From Sphagnum magellanicum (taxonomy: Eukaryota; Streptophyta; Sphagnopsida; Sphagnales; Sphagnaceae), in the NCBI GenBank assembly GCA_021904315.1, contig CM038912.1, positions 24,402,949-24,466,948 of the forward strand: a stretch of DNA of 64,000 nucleotides, in the 5' to 3' direction. Below the pieces are notes generated by a model that saw nothing but the letters and a program-made list of their open reading frames with translations, was not told the origin of the DNA and did not search any database. Within the stretch, counting starts at the first letter, position 1. Each line of letters opens with the position of its first letter. The position numbers and the translations under genes are program-made. Of this stretch, positions 1-11,139 are shown piece after piece.

Positions 1-53
1 AAAACATGAAGAACCAAGGCAAATTGATTACAAAAGGGGAAAATAATAGATGA

Positions 54-1136
54 ATGTTCACCTTTGATGTGAACATGCCTAAGGTGAATTCCATGTTATT
101 CACACATGGAAAAGGAGCTAAAGACATTGGAATTTGGCACAAGCGGGTTCGCCATATCAATTTCCAACGTCTTAAATTGATGGAGAAACAAAATCTTGTT
201 GGAGGTTTTCCCAAATTTGGAATAAAAAAGGTGATGTCAAAAGTTTGTGAAGCATGCCAATTGGGGAAGCAAGCTAGGCATCCATTCCCAGCTCAAACAA
301 CTCATGTAAGTTCCAAACCTTTGGAAATGATCCACTCAGATGTGTGGACCACGAAGATAGAATCCATTGGAGGATGCAAGTACTATGTGAGTTTCATTGA
401 TGACCACACAAGGAAGGTGTGGGTCTACTTCATGAAACACAAAGGTGAAGTGTTTCAACATTTTTTGAATTTCAAAGCAATGGTGAAGGAGAACGGTGTG
501 AGCATCAAATGCCTAAGGTCCGATGGAGGGGGAGAGTATTTTTCAAATGAATTCAGTGAGTATTTGAAGGAGCATGGAATTCAAAAGAAGTACTCATGTA
601 ATTATTCCCCACAACAGAATGGAGTTGTTGAAAGGAAAAACAGGCACATTGTAGAAATAGCACTTGCCATGTTGAATGACAAGAATTTGCCAAATTATTT
701 TTGGGTTGAAACGATAGCAACTATAATCTATATCATGAATCGAACACCCATAGCGGTAGTTCATGGCATGACACCTAAAGAAAAATTCACAGGCAAGAAA
801 CCAGATGTCTCACACCTTAAAGTGTTTGGTTGCATTACATACGTGCATGTTCCTAATGAGAAGAGATCAAAACTAGACCCAAAAGTTGAGAAGTGTATTT
901 TCATTAGATATTCCTCAGAACGAAAAGGATATAAATGTTTTAATCCTTCCACTGGGAAGTTGCAAGTGAGTAGAAATGTTGTGTTTGATGAGATGGTTAG
1001 CTGGTACTCACCACTGAAGGTAGCAAAAGATGGAGAGGCTAGAAATGGTGATGTTTCATCAAATGTGGAACAAGAATCACAATTAATTAGCGGACCACAA
1101 GAGTCTTCAATTAGTGGGTCTAGTAGCACTCCATGA
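54..1136 (+). pseudogene. Copia GAG-pre-integrase plus integrase core (fragment)
   Basis: A 360-residue open frame. The HHCC-type pre-integrase region is seen as WHKRVRH near residue 28 and CEACQLGK near residue 66. The integrase catalytic triad is visible as HSDVW (D about 96), RSDGGGEY (D about 156) and NGVVERKNR (E about 192), giving the DD35E spacing of Copia integrases. The same frame continues upstream to the window edge through a TGA just before this ATG, where the family normally has a coding triplet, so the ATG is probably not the original start. The frame ends at a TGA within the linker that normally leads to reverse transcriptase. Part of the element at 1-2995. Confidence 0.85.
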
Positions 1137-1139
1137 AAA

Positions 1140-2935
1140 GGAAGATTAAGATCTTCAAACATTGTACATGGTAGTTCTCAAACATCATCTACAAATCTTC
1201 ATGTAAATGATGAGTCAAGTGATTCAGAGAAGAGTGTGGGTGAAGAATCAAGAACCCCTTTAGTTACTACTTATGGAGCTCGGATGGCCAAGAAAGTTTT
1301 GAAAACACCTGAAAATAACAATGGAGTACGAAGATCCACACAAGTCAAGTACCTTGTACAAAGACTCACATATGATGGCTTTGTAGCTCATCATTACGCA
1401 TACATGGTGAGAGTTATACAGGAGGTTGAACCCACTTGTTTTGAACAAGTGATTGGAAACCCTAAATAGGCCAATGCCATGGATGAAGAGGTGGCGGCTT
1501 TGGATGCTAATGTTACTTGGGAATTGGTAGCTTTACCAAAAGACAAGAAAGCAATTGGGTGCAAATGGGTGTACAAAGTCAAACACAATGTAGATGGATC
1601 TGTGAGCAGATACAAAGTAAGATTGGTTGCCAAAGGTTATGCCCAAACTTATGGCATAGACTATGAAGAGACCTATAGTCCAGTTGCTAAAATGACAACT
1701 GTAAGAGCAATCATTGCTATAGTAGTAGCAAAATGATGGTCTTTACATTAAATGGATGTAAAGAATGTTTTTCTTCATGGAGATTTATAGGAAGAAGTGT
1801 ACATGAAGCAACCACTAGGTTATGTGGACCAAACACATCCTAATTTGGTTTGTAGGTTGAAGAAAACTTTGTATGGCTTGAAGCAAGCACATAGAGCTTG
1901 GTCAGACAAGATAGGTTAATATCTTGTCACAAGTGGATTTCAAACATCCAATGCAGATTTTTCGCTATATGTGAAAAAAACAAATCATGGGATTATAATC
2001 ATAGTCATCTATATTGATGATTTGATTATCACAGGAGATAATGATGGAGACATCCTTAATTTGAAGAAGCTTTTGAAGCAAAAGTTTGAGCTGAAGGATT
2101 TGGGAGAGTTGCGTTACTTCCTCGGCATTGAGGTAATCTAGTCCCTTAAAAGGATATGGTTACTATAAAGACAATATGCCTTGAACAAATTGACCGTATA
2201 TGGGATGAGGGGTTGCAAACCCATTTCAATTCCATTGGAGCAAAATGTGAAGTTAAGTGCATATGAAGGAGACCTTGTGGAGGATACCACTATGTATAGA
2301 CGCATAGTGGGGAGTTTGATTTACATGACCATCACAAGGCCAGATTTGAGTTATGCAGTTGGAGTGGTGAGTCAATTCATGCAAACACCACGAAAGCCAC
2401 ATTTGGATGTAGTGAGGCACATACTGAGGTACATAAAACATACATTATAGTGTGGAATTTTTTATGAAGCCAAGAGCCAGTTACAAGTACATGGATACAC
2501 AGATGCTAATTGGGCCGGCAATGTTTCAAATAAAAGATCGACTAGTGGTTTCATATTTTCTTTTGGAAGTGGTGTTATTAGTTGGAGCAGTAAGAAATAA
2601 CCAACAATTGCACTATTAAGCACGGAGGTAGAATATAGAGGTGTAGCAATTGTTGCATGTGAAGTAGTTTGGTTACAAAAACTACTATCAGATTTGGGAC
2701 AATTAGTGGATGCTTTTATTGTCATTTATTGTGATAACATCAGTAGCATACTACTTGCTAACAGCCCAGTCTATCATGCTAGGACAAAGCACATTGAGGT
2801 GCACTATCACTTTATTAGAAAAAAAGTTCTAGCAAGAGAAATTGACTTTATTCATGTCAATACCAAAGATCAAATTGTTGACATTTTCACAAAGGCTTTA
2901 GGTATAGACAAGCTAAGGAAGTTTAGAAAAATGCT
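1140..2935 (+). pseudogene. Copia reverse transcriptase and RNase H, multiply broken
   Basis: Continuation of the Copia polyprotein. The RT start is readable from about 1479 (residues such as AIGCKWVYKVK and RLVAKGYAQ), with stops near 1734, 1789 and 1917. The YIDD catalytic box lies at about 2010-2021. RNase H signatures follow from about 2500: SKRSTSGF, then a TAA near 2599 where the family has glutamine, then STEVEY, and the C-terminal CDN...HARTKHIE...HYHFIR region at about 2730-2830. The several nonsense changes and frame breaks show long inactivity. The product would have been the catalytic half of the retrotransposon polyprotein. Confidence 0.85.
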
Positions 2936-3453
2936 TAGTGTATTAGAAGTGGATTTGAGCTTCAGGGGGAGTGTTGAGAATTCAAGCTCAACTAGTTAGG
3001 TTTCATTAATTACTAGAATAGGAAACGAGTCATTTGCACATGGTGGGCATGACCTGAATCCATTTCTTATATGTCTTATTATGCTCCATGCATGTCATTA
3101 ACATTGAAGGACCACATATGGACCCAACTAAGCTTAGGTTACACGACCAAAAAAATATATGACAAACATAAAACAATTTGGTGGAATGTGTGAATGTGGG
3201 CCAAAACATGACACGAGATGATTTCAATCGGCTTCAAGACATTGCATATTTGGATTGAAAACATAAGAAAGGGAGTTAAGTTTACACACCAACCTTATAA
3301 TTTCAATTTGGTTTTGGTTCTCCAACATTTAAAAGATGTGTTCTTTTTCCAATATGCTGGTGAAATCAATGGGATTCAAATCCCATTCACCATAGGTATT
3401 CAAACACCAACTCAATGAGAATCCATGCTATCATATGACCAGAATGGTGCCAT

Positions 3454-4275
3454 TGACGCACTCCCAAGTTCCTAGTTAGACCCAAGGTGGGTCTAAAATA
3501 CTCACGCAACGGAATTGTGAAGAATTCGGGGCACGCTCCCAGTTCTCAACACTAGAGGGGGTAGAGGGGGGGCGTGCTGAAGCTTTGGGATGGGACTAGA
3601 AAGAGTGACAAGCTTTAATTACTTACTCGAACCTGCATCAGACCATTCAACAAGTTGGTTAGTTCATTTTATAGAGCACCTTTGGTGCTAAAACAAGCCA
3701 CGGGTAACCCTGGACTCACAAGACTCACCACGGCCCGGACTCGGGGAAGCCACCACCTTCCCCATATAGTATATTCTGTGCCTTTCCGCGGCACCCACAT
3801 CCAAATGGCTTTTTGTCTCGGGACTCCCAAGGAGGAGTCCCAAAACTATTCCGGTTTAGATTCCCGAGACTTTGTGAGGTCATAACTCTTTGCTTAGACC
3901 TTCGATCGGGTTGAGGTCCGAAGCAAACTTGTAGCTCTCCTTAAGAGCTTTCCAACAGTGTATTGCACTGCACCTGCACACACCAAGGTCGGGTCGACTC
4001 CCGACTTTTAGTGGTCGGGAATCAAATCGCCAATTTGACTTCTGGCCTTTCTCTTTGCCATAACTTGTTTTGTAGATGTCCAAATGGCCCATGAAAACCC
4101 ATTTTCGACATTTACACTTCTCTAGCTTTCCAATGATATAAAGAACACCCCAATGCAATGTGTTTTGACCCTTGCAATCGAACTTTGAAGTCTTGGGAGT
4201 CTCGAAAGGCTCCCGAGTCCCTATTTTGGGAGTGTGAGTTTCATCTTCACACTCTCTCAAAGTAGGGTTGCAACA
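3454..4275. mobile_element. Solo LTR, family B, copy 1
   Basis: Starts TGACGCACTCCC and ends GGTTGCAACA, the TG...CA ends of an LTR. It is flanked by near-matching 5-bp target duplications (gccat at 3449-3453 and accat at 4276-4280, 4 of 5 identical). It interrupts the MULE transposase frame just before MDATFGTND. Its body matches copies at 4585-5520 (same orientation) and 8225-9057 (inverted), including a shared GGCACGCTCC segment and a CACGGCCCGGACT segment. No internal coding region is present, so this is a solo LTR left by recombination. The orientation of the parent element is unknown. Confidence 0.8.
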
Positions 4276-4584
4276 ACCATTTTCTATGGATGCCACATTT
4301 GGCACAAATGACATGAAATTCCATCAATTCATCTTGATGGGGTTTGATGATCATGTCACCTGTGTCCCTAAAATGTGGATCATTACAAGTAGGCAAATAG
4401 TTGAGAATTTGATCGAATGGTTGAAACCATCAAAACATAAGATGCTATCACACATGCCACATTCAAAACCATCATGTTTTTTCATTGATCATGCACCACA
4501 ATAATTGAAAGCATTATGGTTAGTTCTATACTTAATACCTATTTTAAATTTATTTCCTTGGATGTTTTTTTGTATCTTTCATAA

Positions 4585-5520
4585 TGATGCACCCCCAAAT
4601 TCCTTGGTAGATTCAACTACGAGTCTAAATGTGAAAACAACGGACGGATAGAGTTGGGGCACGCTCCTTGGCTCGTAACACTTTAGGGGTAAAAGGGCGT
4701 GTTGGAGCTCTAGTAGGAAGGGGATTAAGAAGAATGACAAGCAATTCAATTACTCACACTGATTTACACAAATCAAACAACAAGTTGGATAGTGCATAGT
4801 TGGAACATTTTTGGTGCACGGACAAGCCACAGGCAACCACAGATTCACAATATTCATCACGGCCCGGACTTGGGGGAAGCCACCACCTTCCCCCTTATAT
4901 TATTTTCTATGCCTGGCCATGGGGCCAGCACCCAAATCTCATTTTGTTTTGGGATTCCCAAGTTGGAGTCTCGAAATTCTCGAAATTGAGACTTCCACAA
5001 ATTTGGATTCCCATAACTTTTTCTGCAAACCTCTGATCGTGATGAGGTTTAAGGCAAAGTTGTATCCCTCATTAAGATCTTTCCAACTATATGTGACACG
5101 CCACCTGCATGCAAGGAAATCAGGGCGATTTCTGATTTTAGTGATTGGGAGTCAAATTACCAATTTTACTCCTAGCACTTCTTTTGGCCATAATTTATGT
5201 TTTAAAAACTCAAATGGGCCATGCAAACCCATTTAAAACATTTACGTTCCAAGAGCTTTTCAATGATATAAGGAACCTTTTGATCCAATGAGTTTTAACC
5301 CCTACAATGGTCTTTTGAAGATTCAAGAGTCCATTGGGACTCCAACTCCCAAAGTGGGAGCTCACTTGGAACTGTGGGGGCTCATTCCCTCACAATCTCT
5401 TGCACTCCCAGGAGCATGAAATGTGACTCTTGGGTTCACTCTCAGTCTACACCTTTGCAAGCCCTCGCCTTCATCGCAAACCCCTGCCTTGGTCACGAGC
5501 CCAAGGCTAGGGTTGCGACA
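4585..5520. mobile_element. Solo LTR, family B, copy 2
   Basis: Starts TGATGCACCCCC and ends GGGTTGCGACA. Perfect 5-bp target duplication cataa at 4580-4584 and 5521-5525. Same orientation and family as 3454-4275, and also inserted in the MULE pseudogene. It is about 114 bp longer than copy 1, mainly in its last third. Confidence 0.85.
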
Positions 5521-6840
5521 CATAAAATTCTTAATTATTTCAAATGCATTTTATGTAGTATTGACCCATCCAGTCATACTAATTTTATTGCATATGTGTC
5601 CCCATTAAGGTTGCAACAGGTATGGACAAGGTTGCCATCTTCCTTTGTTGTTGGCATGTTCTAAAAGCATGGCACTTACGTGGTACCAAAAAAATCAAAG
5701 ATGTGGAGGTGCAAGGTGTAATCTCCAAGACCTTCATGATGTGATGTACATGTCCATCAATCATGGAAAAACAATTGATGATTTTAAAGAGTGTGGGAAG
5801 GTTGTTGTGAGAGGAAACTTTCATAAACATAGGCTTGGTGATGCATGGACAAATTACTTTTAGACTTATTACCATCAATTTGGTAAGTGATAATGTTTGT
5901 CATGGTTTAATATTCAAAATTCTTTTGTAATCATGTTATTAACCCTTGTGCATTGTGTTTATGTTTGCAAAATTATGGATGGTGGGTGTTTAATGAATGC
6001 CCCCATTCTAACCAAGACATCTAGGCAAACATTGAAGCATATCATGGTGTGTTGAAACATTTGTTTGCTTTTGACACAAAAGGTCTTAAAAGATGTTAGA
6101 TTGATTGGTTCGTGTGGCAATTAACAACCATTGCATGCTATTACATGCACACATTAGAAATGAAAAAAAGAGGTTTCATAAAAAACAAGGTTGTGGAGGC
6201 CATCGTTACACAAAGTGTGGAAAGGTAGCCTTTATTCCACTCACCTATGTATACCAACCAACTGTGGAAAGTGATGGAGCTTGGGGCATACAAAGCTAAC
6301 GCCTTCCCAACATCACTTATGAAGTGAAATTCCCATTCACAAAAATATGTTCTTGTTCATGTGAATGGGCATTGCGAGCTAACATGTGTAAACACCAAAT
6401 TGTGGTGATTTTCGCATGCACAAACATTATTCAGGAAGATATCATTCATTATTGTGGAACATGGTATGGATCACATCATGGAAGGTTGGGTCGCATGTTT
6501 GTAAACCCATAACATATTCCAAATGATATGGAATCCAACAATGATGGCGAAGATGAGCATTTCAAATGTGATGATGATGGGATCATGGAGTTTGATAGGG
6601 TCACGACCATGGAGCAAAGTGATCTCCCTATGGGTGGCATTGTAAAGTCTTGTGAAACAATAAATTCATTAACCCCAATGGAAAGGGTTCTTGCACAATT
6701 GGCCATTACAATGTAAGAAATCATAAATGAATGTAAAGAATCCAATGTGACATTTTGTGAACATGCCACCTCACACATGAGAGTATTGGCATGCAATATT
6801 CATAACATATGCCTCACAAAGGTAAATGCATTTTACATCT

Positions 6841-7167
6841 AAGTTTGGTGTTACACTATGAAGATGGATTGGATCAAAATAGTGTTAAACAGTTCAAACA
6901 ATGGCATGAAACAATGTTCAATCACACAAATGTATGTACTAAATGATGTCATGAATAGATGTTTCAATTATTAATGAAAATTATTGCCATTAATATTAAA
7001 ATTTTTGTCTTGGGATCAATTTTTTATGGAGGAAACCATAGCCCAAATTCATTGAACATCATGCATTCAACACACATTAAGTCAAATAAGCCACAAAGGT
7101 TATTATTATAATAAGCAAAAAAATTGAAATGCAAAAACACAAAGATAGTGATAATATTAGTGCTAAA
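6841..7167. other. AT-rich DNA, no gene seen
   Basis: No open frame or recognised repeat. Probably the 3' flank of the MULE-like element; no terminal inverted repeat could be recognised. Confidence 0.5.
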
Positions 7168-7345
7168 TGCAGGTATTGTAAGTAGGCTTCAAAATTCCAA
7201 TTTGTAGAGGTAAGTATCAATGCAAGTATTGTAATTAGGCCCCAAGATTCCAATTAGTAACTTTGTAAATATGAGTGCGACTATTGCAACTAGGCCCCAA
7301 AATTCTAGTTGGTAAAAGTAAGTACAAGTGTGGGTATTACAAATT
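7168..7345. repeat. About 54-bp tandem repeat, roughly 3.2 units
   Basis: Unit starts at about 7168, 7221, 7276 and 7329 (spacing 53-55). The core is TGCAAGTATTGTAATTAGGC followed by CCCAAAATTCCAATT. Related GTATTGCAA words recur at 10800-11110 and 42570-42640, so this is a local amplification of a wider degenerate family. Confidence 0.7.
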
Positions 7346-7598
7346 TAAATGAAAAATCAACCCTAAATGTAATACCCATGTGCAAGGTCATTTCAAAATA
7401 ATTCATATAGGTGGTTTGGATACCTTTTAAGTGACGACCTAGCCCTAAATGCAATTTTATAATAATTAATTATCAGATTTAATAACATGGAATAGTTATT
7501 TTAAATAGTGATTTCAATAAATTGTCAAAATTTTAAAAAATTAAATTAAATAAATTAAATATAAAATTAATCAATCTGATTCTTATATCCAAATTTTT
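7346..7598. other. AT-rich DNA with one stray 79-bp-type unit
   Basis: 7360-7440 resembles one unit of the tandem repeat at 9955-10250 (ATGTAATACCCATGTGCAAG...). The remainder is AT-rich without a gene. Confidence 0.5.
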
Positions 7599-8224
7599 AT
7601 TATCCATATGTTAAATTCAATAAAAAAGTAATTAATAATCACAAATCTTGAAGATTTAGAAGAATCATAGTTAATCATAGTTCACATGATGCATCATTCA
7701 TCTTATTATTAAATAATTATCCTTTTTTTTTGGTTGAATGAATAATGTGTCGGACAATGTGACTTTTTTAAATTTTTTTTCATGGTTGAATGGGTGACAC
7801 TTCATGTGACATCAATAGCATTTCAAAGTTTGAAATTAAGATTTAAAATTAGAAATTATTGCACATTTGCAATTATGTTTTAACATTAAGATTTATCATT
7901 TTTAGGTCTAATGTTAGGATTTAAGATTTCCATTTCATGAAACTTAAATTCAAATTTCATATAATTCACATAATGAAACATGCACCCCTTGCAAATCATC
8001 ATGGTCTTAATATCTTATTAATATTATGGATTTCATCCATAGAATAATCAATGTCTCATTTTTACATTAATAAAAAAATTAATAAATCATGTTATGTGTT
8101 TATGTGTGGCTAATAAACAAACATGTATGTCAATTGTTATGTGAAATATTTATATTAATGGATAGGTAGAAAACAAAATTGTGAATCACATACACTTAAA
8201 AAATATGTATTTGATCAATGCATC
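7599..8224. repeat. Dispersed AT-rich repeat, copy 1 (left part)
   Basis: Matches 63355-64000 almost end to end (starting TTATTATCCATATGTTAAATT and ending GTATTTGATCAATGC) with small indels. No coding potential. It is cut at 8224 by the solo LTR at 8225-9057 and probably resumes at 9058; the second copy runs off the window end at the same place. Confidence 0.8.
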
Positions 8225-9057
8225 TGTCGCAACCCCACTTTGGCCAAGTGTGGGGGTGAAGCCCAACACTTGGAAAAGTTGGAGGTTGGGAGTCTTTCGG
8301 GACTCCCGAATGTTTAGAGCTCAACAGCAAGGGGCAAAACACCTCGCATTGGGGTGTTTTTGGTGTCATTGGAAAGGTCTTGAAACGTAGATATCGAAAA
8401 TGCCCTCGCATTGGCAATTCGGACATCTGCCGCCCAAGTTATGGGCAAAAGAAGGGCCGGGAGTCAAACTGGCAGTTTGACTCCCGACCACTAAAAGTCA
8501 GGAATCGACCTCTTCCCGACGTCCGATTTGAGCGTGCGACATAACGTTGGAAAGATCTCGACGAGGGCTACAACTTTGCTTCAGACCTCGTCGCGATCGG
8601 AGGTCAGGGCGAGAAGATATGACCTCCCAAAGTCCCGGGACTCCAACCGGGACGATTTCGGGACAATTTCGGGACTCCAACTTGGGAGTCCTGGGAATTT
8701 GTGCCATTTGGATGTAGCCTCGGTGGCGAGCTGCAGAGAACACTATATGGGGGAAGGTGGTGGCTTCCCCCGAGTCCGGGCCGTGGTGAGTCTTGTGTGT
8801 CCAAGTGCTCGTGGCAAGTCCCAACACCAAAGGGTGTCCCGAATGCTAAACTAACCTCGTGGGGTTGGTTTTTGGATGCAGAATCACACAAGCTAAGCTA
8901 GTCCCTCTTCCTAGTCTAATCCCGGGGCTCCCAACTCGACCCTCTACCCCTTTCTAGAGTTGGAAGCCGGGAGCGTGCTACCAAGTTCAACTTTCCGCAA
9001 CTTGACTTTGTGAAACCTTCAAGTGTGTGTTTCACCCCATGATTTGGGAGCGCGTCA
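8225..9057. mobile_element. Solo LTR, family B, copy 3 (inverted relative to copies 1 and 2)
   Basis: Runs from TGTCGCAACCCC to GGGAGCGCGTCA. Perfect 5-bp target duplication gcatc at 8220-8224 and 9058-9062. Reverse complement matches copies 1 and 2 over its length (GGCCCGGACTCGGGGGAAGC region, CACGCTCCCGGC region). Clearly higher GC than the surrounding DNA. No internal region remains. Confidence 0.88.
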
Positions 9058-9062
9058 GCATC

Positions 9063-9954
9063 ACCCATGTTTTGATAATAATTATTGACCACCTCCTAAA
9101 CAACATATTTTGAATCACTTTATATCTAAAACTAAATACCATTTGGCATATTAACATCTCAATGAAATATTATGCATCAACCTATGAAACACATAATCAT
9201 TTATGTTTTGTGTTGCCAATTATGGCAACCTATGCATTCGCCTTCCTACCTATCTACCTATGTTTTTTACATGGCCAAATATTTATTTAAAAACCTATTC
9301 ACCTCCCCCCCCACCTACCTATTTACCTTGCTTCCACACTAACCTTCCTATTTACATTCTTACCTGCCTACATATGTTTTGCAAAGTTGGCTACCTATTT
9401 AAGCACCTACTTACTTCTACCCCCACCTTGCAATAACCTATCAATTTATTAGGGTTTTTCCTAATTCATGGACATCTAATGATGAATATAAGTCCCCATG
9501 TGCAAGTATTACAAATAATTTATAGTGGAAATAATGTCATAAAATTGTAGCCATTTTGGTATATTTAATGCATGATTTACTAAATTTTGTTTATTGAATT
9601 TATTTATTGAATGGACATTACGATTCATTTTTTCATATAATGGTTGAGGTTTAGAATTTGGGAGATATAAATTAATTCACATTTTTTTCACAATTCTATA
9701 ATAATTAAAATAAATTTAGGTGTAATTTGGGCAATTTTTAAAGCTTAAGCATATGTTAAACAATGCAACGTCATTTCATATCTTTTTTTTTAAAAGTGGA
9801 AAAGTTCAACTTGGAAAGATTACCAAATGTAAAAGACATACTTTTTTTTTCTTACAAAATTTATTTAATTATTTAAAAAATTAAGGCCAAATTTCAAGTT
9901 AGTGAAAGTAAGCACATGTGTGGGTCTTGCAAAATTATATGAGTATTTAACATT
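9063..9954. other. AT-rich DNA with CTACCTAT-rich low complexity
   Basis: 9225-9440 is pyrimidine-rich (CTACCTAT, CCTACCT, a run of C at about 9306-9313). The rest is AT-rich. No gene is supported. Confidence 0.5.
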
Positions 9955-10250
9955 AAATGCAATACCCATATTCAAGTTTGTTTCGAAATAATCCATAAGG
10001 GATTTAAGTAACCTTAAGTGAAGACCCAACCTTAAACACAATATTCATATGTAAGGTCACTTTGAAATAATTAATATGTAATTTGGGTGCCTTTGAATGA
10101 AAAAACTGAAGTCTAAATGCAATACTTGCATTCAAGTTCATTTTGAAATAATCCATAAGTGATTTAAGTACCTTTAGGTGAAAATTCAACCTAAATGTCA
10201 CACCCACATGTAAATTCACTTCAAAATAACCAATAAGTGATTAGGGTGTT
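9955..10250. repeat. About 79-bp tandem repeat, roughly 3.7 units
   Basis: Unit starts at about 9955, 10034, 10115 and 10193 (spacing 78-81). Each unit has AAATGCAATACCCATAT, then TTCAAAATAATCCATAAGTG, then GATTTAAGTACCTTTAGGTG with substitutions. Confidence 0.75.
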
Positions 10251-11135
10251 CAATATATGTCTTTTTATGTATGTGAATTAATTATTATTGTAAGTTAATT
10301 TTCTAACAATTAATTATGATGAATAATGATCTAAAATAATGATTTGAATATCATATCAACATAAAAAATCAATTAAGATAATAAATTAAATATCGAATTA
10401 TCAATTTGATTTTTAAATCTTAATTTTAATTTTTTAATAATTAAGGTTCAACCAAATAATCAGTTAATTAATATTAAGAAATAAATGATTGTTTAAATAT
10501 GATAATTAATCATTTACATATTTACAATAATTCTTTAGTAATTCCTTAATTATATGACATTATTTGTTAATACTTTTAGATTATTATGTCATATGAATAA
10601 GTAATTATTAGAGAATTATTTTAGATAATGTAAATGATGAATTATCATATCCTTAATAACATATGATCATTTTTTAATCATTTAAAATATTCTTTGATAA
10701 TTTTCAATTATGTGAAATATTATCTGAAAATTCATTAATTATCTAAAACAATTATTTAAGAGTATTAGACATTAAAAGAATTTCCTACCCACAAAGCATT
10801 GTGGGTATTGCAATGTTGAAGGAAACTAACACTATTTCTAAACCCATATGTGAATATTGCAAAGGACATAAAAATCCAAACAATTATTAAGAGACATATA
10901 TGCAAGTATTGCAATTTGAACCCTAAGTATAATATAAATAAATGATGTGAGTTTTGCAATGGATGTAAAAAAATCCAACAACTATTTAACAGACTTATAT
11001 GTAGATATTGCAAATTTAAAATGGTCTTACGAAAGTTAGAATAGAAAGGATGTAGGTATTACATGTTTGAATTCACAACAATGTCAATAAGTTAATTAGA
11101 ATGTGAGTATTGTTTTTAAAATTCATAAGTGATGT
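10251..11135. other. AT-rich DNA, no gene seen
   Basis: Very AT-rich (many ATTAATTAT words) with scattered GGGTATTGCAA-like words at 10800-11110, the same degenerate repeat family as 7168-7345. No open frame of note. Confidence 0.5.
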
Positions 11136-11139
11136 GGTT

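Larger units (their letters stand above)
1..2995 (+). mobile_element. Decayed Ty1/Copia LTR retrotransposon, internal pol region
   Basis: Reading along the plus strand gives, in Copia order, GAG-pre-integrase zinc region, integrase core, reverse transcriptase (YIDD at about 2010-2021) and RNase H. Frames are broken by many stops, so the element is dead. The 5' LTR and gag lie outside the window. At 2963-2971 a purine tract (AGGGGGAG) is followed by TGTTGAGA at 2972, the usual layout of a polypurine tract followed by a Copia 3' LTR start. MULE-like coding sequence is recognisable soon after (by about 3195), so at most a short stub of the LTR remains. The exact right edge is uncertain. Confidence 0.9.
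3000..6840 (+). pseudogene. Decayed MULE-type transposase with SWIM zinc finger, split by two solo LTRs
   Basis: Four separated stretches read as one transposase-like protein once the two LTRs are set aside. 3195-3453 gives NRLQDIAY-like then IQIPFTIGIQTPTQ. 4281-4590 gives MDATFGTNDMKFHQF...WIITSRQ...SCFFIDHAPQ, the MULE DDE region; the second acidic pair of the family is changed to D-H. 5640-6300 continues with a decayed WHVLKAWHLRG-like segment. 6324-6512 carries CSCEWALRANMCKHQ, a SWIM zinc finger (CxC...CxH), followed by an acidic tail to about 6790. Such MULE-SWIM proteins are mobile-element transposases related to FAR1/MuDR. Stops and frame changes occur throughout. The 5' start is not clear because of the junction with the Copia element. 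Confidence 0.75.

Noticed and set aside
3543..3551. TTCTCAACA as the right end of the Copia 3' LTR, a perfect inverse of TGTTGAGAA at 2972
   Set aside because: The match lies inside solo LTR copy 1, where the sister copies have related but different bases. MULE coding sequence stands between the two sites, so the match is chance.
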